From Conus ventricosus (Eukaryota > Mollusca > Gastropoda > Neogastropoda > Conidae), in contig CM031618.1 in assembly GCA_018398815.1 (NCBI GenBank), positions 48,408,813 through 48,472,812 on the forward strand: a DNA stretch of 64,000 nt, in the 5' to 3' direction. The notes beneath the pieces are model-generated. The model saw only the letters and a program-made list of their open reading frames with translations, was not told the origin of the DNA and searched no databases. Positions 24,371 to 35,567 of the stretch are shown here, piece after piece. The stretch's first letter is position 1, and each line of letters starts with the position of its first letter. A program made the translations under genes and the position numbers.

Positions 24371-24395
24371 GAGGAAGGCATATTGCCGAACATTC
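24371..24395 (+). ncRNA. Hammerhead-like core in the Penelope-like 3' region
   Basis: The plus strand reads CTGAGGA, then a short stem (GGCA, TAT, TGCC), then GAAC. This is the hammerhead order with GAAC replacing GAAA. Hammerhead motifs are known in the terminal repeats of Penelope-like elements, so position and order fit, but the core is imperfect. Confidence 0.4.
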
Positions 24396-24424
24396 TTGTC
24401 CTGTTTTGTGTCGTGCATTAAATC

Positions 24425-25130
24425 TGCGTTACTTCACACTTTGTTTTGTGTACTCTTCTGCTTTTTTGTCGTGTTCCAGTAACGCTGCAGTTTGTTTCAT
24501 TTGCCATCGGGTTCTAAAGTTTAATGAATCTGTGAGGGTGCCACATGAAAATCGTTCCAACTAAGTCTCCTCTGACAGGAACTTTGACAAAAATCTTCAC
24601 GAACTAACCAGAGAATGACTATAAGAAAAATAAACACATTCAAACTGGTTCACCGTCCATGAAGATTCACAATAAAGGAAAAAATGTGTTTGAACCCTGT
24701 GCTGTATTACAGCGCGCAAACGAACCAGAAGAAAAGCAACTGCACGTTTCTGAACACCTTTGTCCACAGGGAAATTCCGATTTGTCTCCCTCCATCCCTC
24801 ACCCCGAAAACAAAAAGCGAAAAATTCTGTGAACAGGTCTTTTCTTTTGCATTCAACCTACCACAATCATATGCTGATTGCTACTTCAAGGGAGACACAT
24901 TTGTGTACAAACGGGTCTGGTGTAAGCGGAAACGTTCCCCAGAAAACCTCTATCTGCACAAGAAAGCATTACAGATAGAAACAAATGTTCTAGCTTTTCA
25001 AGCGGTCAGTCTGTTCACTGGAGAAGAAATGATTCAATTCACAAGGAGTGACAAAATTTACAACCAATCTGTCCCGTCATGAAAGGAGCTCTTCGTCTTC
25101 TTCCATCTTTTCTCTTCTCATTTTTATCAC
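24425..25130. other. No recognisable feature
   Basis: An open frame at 24,684-25,082 (132 residues) has fairly normal composition but no motif I know, no neighbour supporting it and no clear splice context. It is left uncalled. Confidence 0.5.
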
Positions 25131-25137
25131 TATTAAT

Positions 25138-25350
25138 TGCTATCATTATTATCATCATCATCATATTGCTGTTATTATTATTATCATTATTATTATTATT
25201 ATCATTATTTTGTCATTATTATTATTATTGGTGTAATTATTATTATGCTTGTTGTTCTTGTAATCATTATTACTATCATGCAGCTGCTGCATGATGATGA
25301 TGGTGATGATGATGGTGATAATGATGACGATGATGATGATGACGCAAACG
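25138..25350. repeat. Trinucleotide repeat tract (ATT/ATC then GAT)n
   Basis: Imperfect (TTA)n and (TCA)n up to about 25,280, followed by (GAT)n to about 25,345. The Ile- and Asp-rich translations are by-products. Confidence 0.9.
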
Positions 25351-25439
25351 TCCTTGCACTGGCAGAAAATGCCCACCAAGTTGTCATAGCTCTCACACCA
25401 GTTGCCTCTGGAGACCTGTTGATGAACGGTATCACTTCA

Positions 25440-25735
25440 CAAGATTTCCTGGGGTTTCGTGTTGGAAGAAGTCACATGACCTGCCTGCCTCCTGGGGGAT
25501 ACACCGCTGTGATTGGTGTTGGAAGAAGTCACATGACCGCCTGCCTCCTGGGGGATACATTGCCGCGATTGGTGCTGGAAGAAGTCACATGACCTGCCTG
25601 CCTCCTGGGGGGTACATTGCGGCGATTGGTGCTGGAAGAAGTCATATGACCTGCCTGCCTCCTGGGGGACACACCGCTGTGATTGGTGTTAGAAGTCACA
25701 TGACCAGCATGCCTCCTAGGTCGTCTGTCGCCTCA
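25440..25735 (+). repeat. Minisatellite, ~56-bp unit, about five copies
   Basis: Units read approximately 'gaagtcacatgacctgcctg' followed by 'cctcctgggggatacac' and 'gctgtgattggtgttg'. They recur near 25,469, 25,527, 25,584, 25,640 and 25,693, with variation in the 'gattggtg' part. Confidence 0.9.
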
Positions 25736-26037
25736 ATCCTGTGGATACACTGCCGTGACATGTCACCCCCGGCCGCCCCCCCCCCCCCCCCTCCTGTTGT
25801 GGAGTGACAGGAGGACAGGGTTAGGACAGCCACGACCAGTGAAGACCACACGGCTGAAAATGAGGCAACTCAGGATGTACTCTACTTTCTCATAGTTACG
25901 TTTTGAGGACAGAGTGGTTGGCAACAGAAATCTTAATAACTCTTTAACTTTCTGGTAATTCTGTTTCAATTTCTGATGATTTTTGTGTGTGTGAAAAGTC
26001 AAATCGTAAAAAAATAAAATAAAATAAATAAATAAAT

Positions 26038-26160
26038 AACACCAATCACAGCGGTGTGTCCCCAGGAGGTATGCAGGTCATGTGACTTCTTCCAACACCA
26101 ATCACGGCAGTGTATCCCCTAGGAGGCAGGCAGGTCATGTGACATCTTCCAACACCAATA
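26038..26160 (-). repeat. Inverted copies of the 56-bp minisatellite
   Basis: Two units of the 25,440-25,735 repeat occur here in opposite orientation ('aggcaggcaggtcatgtgac' and 'caacaccaatcac'). The pair forms a fold-back with about 300 bp between arms. An (AAAT)n run at 26,010-26,037 precedes it. Confidence 0.9.
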
Positions 26161-26164
26161 AAAA

Positions 26165-27025
26165 TGAGAGTTTTGGAACAATTTCGGATTCGAATCTCTT
26201 GAACTTCTTTATTCATCGATCTCTTATCCAACAGCTCGATCGAAAAGAAAAGGATGACTGCTACGTCTTAACGGGCCGTTTCTTCTGAAGGCTCATACAC
26301 ATATGTGACCCGTCTAGCATTATTACAATGAACATGTGTCCTTAAGTACTGTGCTGTATGAGCGATAGTGTTGAGGGGAGGGGGGTGGAGGTGGCTCATT
26401 AATCAATTTCGAATATAAATGTCCATTTACTGGTTTTATTCTAATCATCAATTTAGTTCATTCCAAGCAGCCTCGGCCAGCATCTGAATCATGTCATGAA
26501 ACTGTCAGTACATCGGAAATCGTATGAAAGAGGCTTATACTTGTATATGTTGACTAAACAACAGAGAATAACAGAGACGCCTCAAGCAAAGGCAAAGCCT
26601 AGTTTTTTTTCACCTTTATTCTTAACAGGTGTTACTTGTATAATGAGAGAGTGGTGCCTGGAAAATATTTGAGTGCACCCCCGATTGGAAATTCAACAGC
26701 TGTTTTTTTTATAGGTGCACAGGTTTTCATGTGTGCACTTTTTTTTTAACTCATTAAAATTCAGTATTCTCTGCCAAGTGTTTTTAAAGGAGTTCTTGAA
26801 CACTGCTTGATTTGTTTTACAATAGAATTGTACTGCACAGTTCAATGGCTAGATTCTAATACACGTCACTCAGTTACACTTGACACTGCAGTTTCAATGA
26901 GTAGTTGTGTTTGTTCACAACTCTAAGCCACGTTTCGTGTTGACTAGAAAGGTTCTGTTTCCGGGTGACGTACAGAATTGACTCATGGCCACGAAACCAT
27001 CGAATCCAATTCCATGTGAGCAGAA
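26165..27025. other. No recognisable feature
   Basis: Unique-looking AT-rich sequence with short T runs. No coding or transposon signature was found on either strand. Confidence 0.5.
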
Positions 27026-27029
27026 GAAA

Positions 27030-27500
27030 ATGTGTGAAGATAGGGTGTGTGCTTGTTGTATCAGTGTGACTGACTCAACATGTGAAGATAGGGTGTAGTG
27101 CTTGTTGTATCAGTGTGACTGATCAACATGTGCAGATGGGGTGTGTGCTTGTTGTATCAGTGTGACTGACTCAAAATGTGCAGATAGGGTGTGTGCTTGT
27201 TGTATCAGTGTGACTGACTCAACATGTGCAGTGGGGTGTGTGCTTGTTGTATCAGTGTGACTGACTCAAAATGTGCAGATAGGGTGTGTGCTTGTTGTCT
27301 CCATGTGACTGACTCAACATGTGCAGATAAGGTGTGTTCGTTGTCTCCATGTGACTGACTCAACATGTGCGGATAGGGTGTGTGTTTTTGTCTCAGCGTG
27401 ACTAACTCAACAAGTCCAGATAGGATGTTCTTTTGTCTTAGTATGACCGACTCAACAAGTGCGGATAGGGTGTGCCTTTTGTCTGAATATGACTTTCGCA
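27030..27500. repeat. Minisatellite, ~45-62-bp unit, about eight copies
   Basis: The phrase 'gtgtgactgactcaacatgt' followed by 'gcagatagggtgtgtgcttg' recurs from 27,030, with slight length changes and a drift to 'gtctcagcgtgac' at the right end. It runs into a (GT)n tract at 27,508-27,580. Confidence 0.9.
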
Positions 27501-27514
27501 ACATGAGTGAGTGA

Positions 27515-27565
<51 letters not shown>

Positions 27566-28007
27566 GTGTGTGTGTGTGACTTTAGAAACGCGTGTGAGTA
27601 CAGTGCAAACCAAACAAACCCAGTGTACACAGGAGAGAAAACCGGCTCTCCTGTTTCTTCCTCTTGTAAACACACGTCCGTCTATTTTCCCATCTCTTTA
27701 CATCCACTTTCCACGTTTCCAACGTCCCAATCCGTCTGTCCATAATCAGTGGCAAAGGAAGGAAGGAATAAGCCTCGCTCCATATCTCGCTAAGTGAGAA
27801 GAAAACAGCATTGCATATGAAAAAAGGCAGGCACAGACAGCAGCTGTAGCAGCGATAACAACAATGCCATCGAGAGCGAGGGCAAAGATGAAGTGAAGTG
27901 GCCTGTGGTGTACCTTACCTCTTGACAGACACGATCACCTGTTACATGACATACACTGTGAGAGGTCAGAGATATGGCCCAGCAGTCACGACCGAAGGAA
28001 AAACGAC

Positions 28008-28042
28008 ACACTTTGATCTTAGCCAAAAGGCCGAGAAGCGAA
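28008..28042 (-). pseudogene. 5'-end fragment of U2 snRNA
   Basis: The minus strand matches about the first 30 nt of metazoan U2 snRNA exactly, including 'cgcttctcggccttttggc' and 'taagatcaa'. The next bases differ from U2, which should continue with the branch-site-pairing region. It is therefore a truncated piece, not a gene. It sits at the left edge of the 28-kb minisatellite. Confidence 0.8.
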
Positions 28043-28049
28043 GAAAACA

Positions 28050-29135
28050 ATACATCCCGAGACAATGTTCAGACAGAATGTATATCAAAAGCAATACATC
28101 CACAGGCAGTTTTCAGACAGAATTTATATCAAAAGCATTACACCCACAGATTTCAGATGAATGTATATCAAAGCAATACACCCACAGACCGATTTCAGAC
28201 AGAATGTTATATCAAAAAGCAATACATCCACAGGCAGTTTTCAGACAGAATTTACATAAAAAGCAATACATCCACAGACAGATTTCAGACTGAATGTATA
28301 TCAAAAAGCAATACATCACAGGCAGTTTTTCAGACAGAATTTACATAAAAAGCAATACATCCACAGACAGATTTCAGACTGAATGTATATCAAAAAGCAA
28401 TACATCCACAGGCAGTTTTCAGACAGAATTTACATAAAAAGCAAATACATCCACAGACAGATTTCAGACTGAATGTATATCAAAAAGCAATACATCCACA
28501 GGCAGTTTTCAGACAGAATTTTACATAAAAAGCAATACATCCACAGACAGATTTCAGACTGAATGTATATCAAAAAGCAATACATCCACAGGCAGTTTTC
28601 AGACAGAATTTACATAAAACGCAATACATCCACAGACAGATTTCAGACTGAATGTATATCAAAAAGCAATACATCCACAGGCAGTTTTCAGACAGAATTT
28701 ACATAAAAAGCAATACATCCACAGACAGTTTTCAGACTGAATGTATATCAAAAAGCAATACATCCACAGGCAGTTTTCAGACAGAATTTATATGAAATAC
28801 AATACATCGAAAAAAACAGTTTTCAAACAGAATTTATATGAAAAGCAATACATCCACTGAGGGTTTTCAAACAGAATCTATATGAAAAGCAATACATCCA
28901 CTGACGGTTTTCAAACAGAATCTATATGAAAACAATACATCCACAGACAGTTTTCAGACAGAATTTACATAAAAGCAATACATCCACAGGCAGTTTTCAG
29001 ACAGAATTTACATAAAAAGCAATACATCCACAGACAGATTTCAGACAGAATTTACATAAAAAGCAATACACCCACAGATAGTTTTCCGACATAATTTACA
29101 CAAAAACCAGTACATCTACAGACCGTGTTCAGACA
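28050..29135. repeat. Minisatellite with alternating ~50-bp half-units
   Basis: Two related half-units alternate. One carries 'cagacagatttcagactgaa' then 'tgtatatcaaaaagcaatac'; the other carries 'caggcagttttcagacagaa' then 'tttacataaaaagcaatac'. The combined higher-order period is about 98-100 bp, clearest from 28,250 to 28,790, and decays toward both ends. Confidence 0.95.
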
Positions 29136-29798
29136 GACTATAGAAGTGGCGTCCTGTCACAGTGCTGATCCCCGTCAGGGGGACGACCTGAGGACGCAAT
29201 CCCCACACAGTGAGGAGGGGCAGGTGCACAGGTCAACACAGCCCTCCACAACTCAACAAAAATGTGGAAGGAAATCTCAAATGAGGCAGGGAACTGTGAA
29301 CAGGAATTAAACAAGTGAAGCAACTCATGCTCCCGTGATGAGCTCATTACAGGCCTATAAAAATGACAGCAGCAGCAACAAAGTGGAGCAAAACGACAAC
29401 AAAACAAACAAGAATAGCAACAAGAACAACACCAACACCACCGACAACAACACGCACATATGACACGCTGTTTCCACGATGAGGTGGGTAAACAGGTTTT
29501 ATTTCAATTTTTGCGAGGAGAAACAAACAAACAATATACAAAGACACCAAACGTTTATTGCACCTCTCCAATCACCGGGTGGGGAAATTAACGGAACACA
29601 GGCCTGATGGACGAGGTACCTCCTTCCCCGAGGGAGCTGGCATTATGACTGGCACCACTGGCCACCATACGTGCAGTTCATCAAGGAAAAGGCACAGGAG
29701 TAGAAACAATACCACAGACCCCATCACCACGGCAGAAAAACACGTGAAGACCCCACCCAGAGGTACAGGCCCCAAGACAAAGACGGCGGAGTAACTAG

Positions 29799-30075
29799 CC
29801 GCCATGGCGAAATGATTAGCGTCGCGGACTCCCGGTTGGGAGGTCGTAGGCTCGATTCCCATCAGAGCCATGTGAGATTTTTTTTCTGTGCCGACCGGTT
29901 CCTACCTAGAGTTGGGTTTACTTAGGGCTCAGTTGGGAAGACTGGAACCACACAGTTGAGTTTCATCCACTTATTGAATGCGTCTTCGAGAGTGTTGCTC
30001 AAATTTCCAGACCAACACTCCAGGTGTCTGTATCTCTCAGGCCTGGTTGACGCCGAGATATATCATGAAAGTAAG
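29799..30075 (+). mobile_element. tRNA-derived SINE, copy 1
   Basis: The head resembles a tRNA gene, with an A-box-like 'tggcgaaatga' region and a B box 'ggctcgattcc' at 29,849-29,859. The body contains 'gactggaaccacacag', 'catccactta' and 'caacactccaggtgtctgta'. The body recurs at 63,570-63,680 behind another B box, which defines a family. The 3' end is estimated. Confidence 0.8.
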
Positions 30076-30079
30076 CGTA

Positions 30080-30595
30080 GAATATAGCCCTGTCATGCAG
30101 TCTCATGCCCTGCTCTCATGGTGAACTCAGTTTTAATGTCCTTTCTATATCTATGGCCTTGGCTCGATTCCGTCGGGGTCACCGGTATCGGCAACTTCAA
30201 GGGGGTTGTCGCTAGACGGACATGGTGGCGCCCTCCGAGGGAGAGCTCACGCATGCCGGCTCCGCGACTAAGCAATTACTGTCGTCAGTAGGGGGCTTAG
30301 TAGGTGGTGTCCTGCGTATGTTGGATCAGAACAGGCGCCACTGAACACCACCGAAGTGACTCGGCAGCGGTGCAGTGTCTTTTTCCGGTGGATTGCCTCT
30401 TGACGACTTGACACTGACTGCTTGCTGTGGATTGCCGGTGCCGAGGCAGCGATGGGCTGGGCCGGGTGTGACTGTGGACAGGGGTTCGGAATGAGCGGCG
30501 TGGGTGCACTGCCACTGAGGCGGCACAGAAGATGGAACAGGAAAAAAAGAGGGCGGAGTAGGAGAAGGGGATGGTGTCAGCACAACGGACATTGC
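30080..30595. repeat. Interspersed repeat, unknown class
   Basis: The segment near 30,245-30,300 ('ctcacgcatgccggctccgcg', 'gtcgtcagtag') resembles 36,140-36,175 ('cctcgtgctggctctacg', 'gtcgtcagtag'). Both are followed by related sequence with 'gaagtgac' and 'acactgac'. A second B-box-like 'ggctcgattcc' occurs near 30,162. It may be another SINE family, but I cannot place its ends. Confidence 0.4.
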
Positions 30596-31045
30596 TGAGA
30601 CAACTGTTCTAACCAACACTGCAGGCCCAACGACTATTCTAACTAACATTACAGGCCTAATAACTATTCTAACCAACACTGCAGGCCTAACGACTATTCT
30701 AATCAACACTGCAGGCCTAACGACTACTCTAACCAACACTGCAGGCCTAACGACTATTCTAACCAACACTGCAGGCCTAACGACTATTCTAACCATTAGT
30801 GCAGACCTAACGACTATTCTAACCAACACTGCAGGCCTAACGACTATTCTAACCAACAGTGCAGGCCTAACGACTATTCTAACCAACACTGCAGACCTAA
30901 CGACTATTCTAACCAACAGTGCAGGCCTAACGACTATTGTAAGCAACAGTTCAGGCCTAACGACTATTCTAACCAACAGTGCAGGCCTAACGACTATTCT
31001 AACCAACAGTGCAGGCCTAACGAATATTGTAACCAACAGTGCAGA
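30596..31045. repeat. Minisatellite, exact 30-bp unit, ~15 copies
   Basis: The unit reads roughly 'ctattctaaccaacactgca' plus 'ggcctaacga'. Period is exactly 30 bp, so all frames stay open. The minus-strand Val/Arg-rich 236-residue frame is this repeat translated, not a gene. Its right end abuts the LINE remnant. Confidence 0.95.
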
Positions 31046-31400
31046 CAGTTACGGGATTATCAAGATCAGCCAGACAAATGGATTATCTGTGGTGACTTTA
31101 CCGCGCATGCACCTTTTTGGGATAGAACTTGTACAAATGTAACGAACAACAGGTTGACTGATAACATCGTGGATTCGAATTTGCATATGCTAAATGATGG
31201 GAGTATTACCAGAACCCCTGACATTGCCACTCATAGACCATCAGCTATTGAACTTTCCTTCATATCTCCAGCTTTAGCAACGAATTGTGTGTGGGGAAAC
31301 AGAGGATGACTCATTAGGGTCTGATCACATCCCTGTAGAAATAACTATAAACGAAAACATAGCACTGGAAAGTGAGGAGTAGACACGCCGCCAAAATATA
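31045..31400 (+). pseudogene. APE-type endonuclease remnant of the LINE
   Basis: One frame carries 'WIICGDFTAHAPFWDRTC' (family consensus GDFNAH), then 'RPSAIELSFISPALA' and, after a frameshift near 31,305, 'GSDHIPVEI'. These are the catalytic and C-terminal motifs of the AP-like endonuclease that nicks target DNA. The usual Asn of GDFNAH is Thr here. Confidence 0.8.
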
Positions 31401-32133
31401 ATTATAAATATGCTGATTGGTCATCCTTTAAAACTACGCTTCAAAATACGAATACAGATCGTTTAGTCACAGAAACAGACATAGAAAGCATGTACAGTAC
31501 ATTTTGCAGATAAGTTCTTTGTGCAGCAGACAGTTCTATTCTCAAACAACCAGCTTTGAAGTCCGGGAAGCATTACGGTAATGTGTGGTGGAATGATGAT
31601 TGTCAACATGCCGTTAATGAAAAGAAAGAGAAATACAAAATATACATTTAAACAAAATTAGCTGACGATGACAAAGTAACGAAAGCCGCTAATAAACATA
31701 GCGATAATGTCATCGCAAAAGCCAAAGAGGATTACTGGAAATGCTTTTGCAACTCTGAAATAAAAGATTATAAAGATACAGGGAAACTTTGTTTAAAAGT
31801 AATGAAAAATGGCATTTGGATGCCGTCTTATCCTGTACAGTTAGAAAATAAGCCTTAACCTAGTGCCTTAGAAAAGGCAGAGGCCTTTGTAGACATGTTT
31901 GCCTCTGTGAGTTGTAAAAACGGTTTAACTGATGCAAACAGAATTTATAGATAACAGCAGGAGAAAAACAAAACATGTGATGATCCTTTTGCAGACAACA
32001 CCAATTACATAAATGCTCTCATCACGATGCAAGAAATAAAAGACGCTAGTCACCAACTTCCAAACAAAAAGGTATCTGTTGGGTTAGACTCTATTTCAAA
32101 TCAAATGATACAAAATTTACCCGAAAATTTTAT

Positions 32134-33040
32134 TTGTCTTCTACACGAATATTTACCAAATGCTGGTTAAATGGTGAAATTCCTAAAATTTGGAAGCAGT
32201 CGATTGTAGCGCCCATTCATAAAGAGGGCAAACCTCACACCTACATAAAAAGCTATAGGCCTATAGCAATTACGTCGCACGTCTGTAAACTTATGAAGAA
32301 AATAGTTTTAAATACCGAGAAATACAAACACGAATTGGAAGTACTTACTCAACTAAAAGGACACTTGAAATGGGCATTCCTCAAGGTTCAGTGATTGCAC
32401 CCATTTTGTTTTCGATTTTAATGCACGACCTACCCAACAAGATGTCTAAAAATGTAGTTTTGGTTCAATATGCTGATGATCTATGCATGTGGATGGACGT
32501 GAATCTTATAAAGAAAACGCCCATACGAAATATAAATTATACACGGAAAGTATACCAGAGAGAACTTGACACCATAGCAAAGTGTATGATGACAAATGGA
32601 TTGCATTTATCAGAGGAGAAAACTAATATTGTACATTTAATTGTGGCACAAATCCGGAGATGATGCCTAGTTTTAAAGTAAATAATATCACTATCCATTA
32701 TAAATCGGTTTCTAAATGTTTAGGAGTTTTTCTTACTGACAAACTGTCTTGGTATCAACACATCGAATACTTATTGAGAAAAGCACGTAAAACAGTAAAC
32801 TTTTTAAAAATTATAAGTAAACAAGCATGGGCGCAAGGTACTTCCACCCTCATTTATTTATGTAAAGCACTTGCAAGATCTAAAATAACGTACGCCCAAG
32901 AGGTTTTCTTCAACGCACAAAAATATCTATTAAAAAAAGCTTCAAAGCATAGAATCCGAAGCATTAACAATTGCGTTAGGTCTCCCAACACACGCTTCTT
33001 GTATTCGAACATACAAGCAGGCTCAAGTTTTACCTCTAGA
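32134..33040 (+). pseudogene. Reverse transcriptase remnant of the LINE
   Basis: Visible motifs are 'SYRPIAITSHVCKLMKKI' (fingers), 'GIPQGSVIAPILF' (motif B) and 'VQYADDLCMW' (catalytic YADD). Between the first and second, near 32,345, the sequence jumps straight from the fingers to motif B. The palm segment with the first catalytic Asp is therefore deleted. Further frameshifts lie near 32,660 and 32,990. Confidence 0.85.
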
Positions 33041-33074
33041 TGAAAATAGGAAAGTTGCTTGCGCCAAATTTCAA

Positions 33075-34061
33075 ATGACAATGTCTGTAGAGAATGATTT
33101 GATAACTGAAATCAGATTAAGATCAGATACAGACTTCCCTAAACGAGCGAAATCCATAGCATCTCAAGTTGCAATTGCAACACATACATCTGATGTTATA
33201 AAAGGCTCGGGAAATAATCTTGAAAAGGACTTTGAATTCGTTAAGCCACGCTTTTTCCCTACACCAACGTGGGAACTACAGAAAGCCAAATTTGATATCG
33301 ATCACACAGATTTTAAAAAGAGTGATAATATAAATTTACTAGGCAGTCTCGTCAGACTTCATATTGAAGACAATTATCCCAACCATTTGAAGATATATAC
33401 CGAAGGGTCTCTAATACAGGAAAAAGCAGGTTCAGCATTTTTAATACCAGATCTTAATGTTGAAAGATCATTTTATATAGGAGAATGTGAATCAATATTT
33501 ACTGCTGAACTTACAGCAATTTTAATTGCCTTAAATTTTTTTTATAAATTTTCGGAAAAAATGTGTCTCAGATCCTTTTCTTGTGTTGATTCCAAGTCAG
33601 CGCTTCAAGCGATCTAATCACTGATATTACACACAAGACCATAAATGATTATTGAAATCACCCATTTAATTCATGAACTTTCATCGCGAGGCATAGAGAT
33701 GACTTTCTTTTGGATGCCATCACATTGTTCAATTTATCTTAATGATAAAGTTGACAGAGCGGCTAAAAGGGGAGCAAACGATCCAATGTCAGAAAATATA
33801 CTTTTTCCATTATCGCTACAAAAATATGATAACGAATTAGACACGTATGTTTGGAAGCAATTTGATAGCATCGAAACAAATACTCGTTGCCATATGAACT
33901 TTAAAATCTGCGACATAAAAACTTCTCGTGTTAAGAAAAAAATAGTATGTCAAATGTATCGGTGGAAAGCTAACGCCTTTATCACTAAGTATACCAAAAC
34001 ATTGTTTGCATCTGTGGACAAAAAATTAGTAATGATCATATTTTATTTTGTGATGATTTAA
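33075..34061 (+). pseudogene. RNase H domain remnant of the LINE
   Basis: The frame 33,075-33,617 carries 'KIYTEGSLI' (family consensus YTDGS), 'IFTAELTAIL' with the catalytic Glu, and 'CVDSKSALQAI' with a catalytic Asp. A stop at 33,615 is followed by 'FFWMPSHCSIYLNDKVD' with the terminal His/Asp motif. The first catalytic Asp is replaced by Glu. Confidence 0.8.
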
Positions 34062-34289
34062 GGCGTTTTGTCCCTATACTCTCTCAACATAGTGTCAATG
34101 AAATTTTTGTTTCACCGACATTAACACACAACCTTTTCGATCAGTTAGCCAACAGTCCTATTGGTAACTATTTGTAGTTAATTAAGTTATTTTACCTTAA
34201 CTTTGTAATGTTTTCGGATATTTAAGCATTTATTACAATTTCTTGTTATTACATTTTTGGGTCTAAAATCACCAAGGTGAATAGACATT

Positions 34290-34317
34290 AAATTAAGAAC
34301 ACACACACACACACACA

Positions 34318-34348
<31 letters not shown>

Positions 34349-34712
34349 CGCGCGCGCGCGTGCGCGCACACAGACAGACAGACAATGACGAAGAGAGTAG
34401 AATGCAGCCCTTGGTAGAAAAAAACAGGAAGTCTAGGCAGCCTCTTCCTTATTTTTTTTAAAATTATTAAAATGGACACACTATAACGTATTAAAACCAT
34501 ACAGAAGACATGTTTTCAATGCCCTATCATATGTCTATGCGTGTTTGTGCTTATGTGTGTGCGTGAGCGTACGCGCGTGTGTGTGTATTTGTGTTTGTTT
34601 ATATATGTGCGTGCGTGCGCGCACGCGGCGCGTGTGTGTGTGTGTGTGCATGTGTGTGTGCGTGCGTGCGTACACGCGCGCGCGCGCGCGTGTGTGTGTA
34701 TGTGTGTCTGAG

Positions 34713-34793
<81 letters not shown>

Positions 34794-34800
34794 CAGAGAG
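34290..34800. repeat. (CA)n, (CG/TG)n and (GA)n microsatellites
   Basis: (CA)n with a (CG)n core at 34,297-34,380, mixed (TG)/(CG)n at 34,540-34,710 and an uninterrupted (AG)n of about 60 bp at 34,716-34,779. Open frames here are repeat by-products. Confidence 0.95.
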
Positions 34801-34809
34801 AGTGAGATA

Positions 34810-35381
34810 TGCAGAGTTCGGAATCTTCTTTTCGATTTCTAAGTGCAGCAACAGATGTCCACAAGAACGAATGTTGAACGGAACTCCGCCGAAGACACTT
34901 CAAACTGCCCAGACAAGAGGCAAAATCATGCGCGACTTTACTATACACACAATACCTCTAAGTCATCCCGCCATGCTTTACACGCACCGTGGACTCTTCC
35001 GGTTACTTTACTCTCTGAGCAGAACCCGTTTGGTTTCCGATTCACTTTAATATACACTGACGTGTGAGCAACAGAAAGACAGGGCTACAAACAGATGAGT
35101 TACAAACAGAAAGAGAATTTCAACTATTAGTGAACAAGACAACTTCGATTCATTCAAAAATCGAAAAGTAGTTATCATGGAATTTCTCCCCGTTTTCCTT
35201 TCATTCCCCCTTTTCCCGCCTCATCCTCCCTCCCCCCCCCCCTTCCTCCTCTCCCCCCCCCCCCCCCCCCCTCTCTTACTCCCGTCCAACACTCTCATTT
35301 TTCTGGTTAAACATATGAAAAAAAACAAGCATCAACAATTATAAGTGCGAACGTATACCTCGTTCACCGATACTTCTCCTT

Positions 35382-35422
<41 letters not shown>

Positions 35423-35446
35423 CTAGATTTGTCACACACACTGGCC

Positions 35447-35483
<37 letters not shown>

Positions 35484-35560
35484 CTAGATTAGTGTCTCTA
35501 TTCAGACTGCTGAAATAAAAAGAACGAGAGACCAGGTCGGGAAACTTATCACAACACTAC
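34810..35560. repeat. Non-coding sequence with poly-C, (CA)n and (CT)n
   Basis: Includes poly-C at 35,233-35,270, (CA)n at 35,384-35,420 and (CT)n at 35,449-35,480. No gene was recognised. It follows the 3' end of the methyltransferase gene and would hold its 3' untranslated region and poly(A) site. Confidence 0.6.
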
Positions 35561-35567
35561 ACTGTCT

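Larger units (their letters stand above)
22053..24420 (+). mobile_element. Penelope-like element, 5'-truncated
   Basis: The element opens within the reverse transcriptase and continues through the RT C-terminus, a Cys-containing linker and a GIY-YIG endonuclease, then a 3' non-coding part rich in (GT)n, poly-C and (CT)n. A hammerhead-like core lies near the 3' end at 24,371-24,395. RT followed by GIY-YIG is the defining architecture of Penelope-like elements. The 5' end abuts the viral-like element. The 3' end is not fixed by any duplication and is estimated. Confidence 0.85.
31045..34190 (+). mobile_element. I/Jockey-type non-LTR retrotransposon with RNase H, 5'-truncated and broken
   Basis: Domain remnants appear in the expected order on one strand: endonuclease (31,045-31,380), reverse transcriptase (about 32,000-33,040) and RNase H (about 33,390-33,790). 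Frames are interrupted by stops and shifts throughout, and part of the RT is deleted. The 5' end starts in mid-endonuclease against the 30-bp minisatellite. The 3' part runs into a (CA)n tract at 34,297. RNase H after the RT points to the I group rather than plain Jockey. Confidence 0.85.

Noticed and set aside
24684..25082. 132-residue open frame of fairly normal composition
   Set aside because: No recognisable motif, no splice or promoter context; too little to call a gene.
30326..31036. 236-residue frame with a repeated Val/Arg-rich motif
   Set aside because: The 30-bp minisatellite keeps any stop-free frame open; no start context or family.
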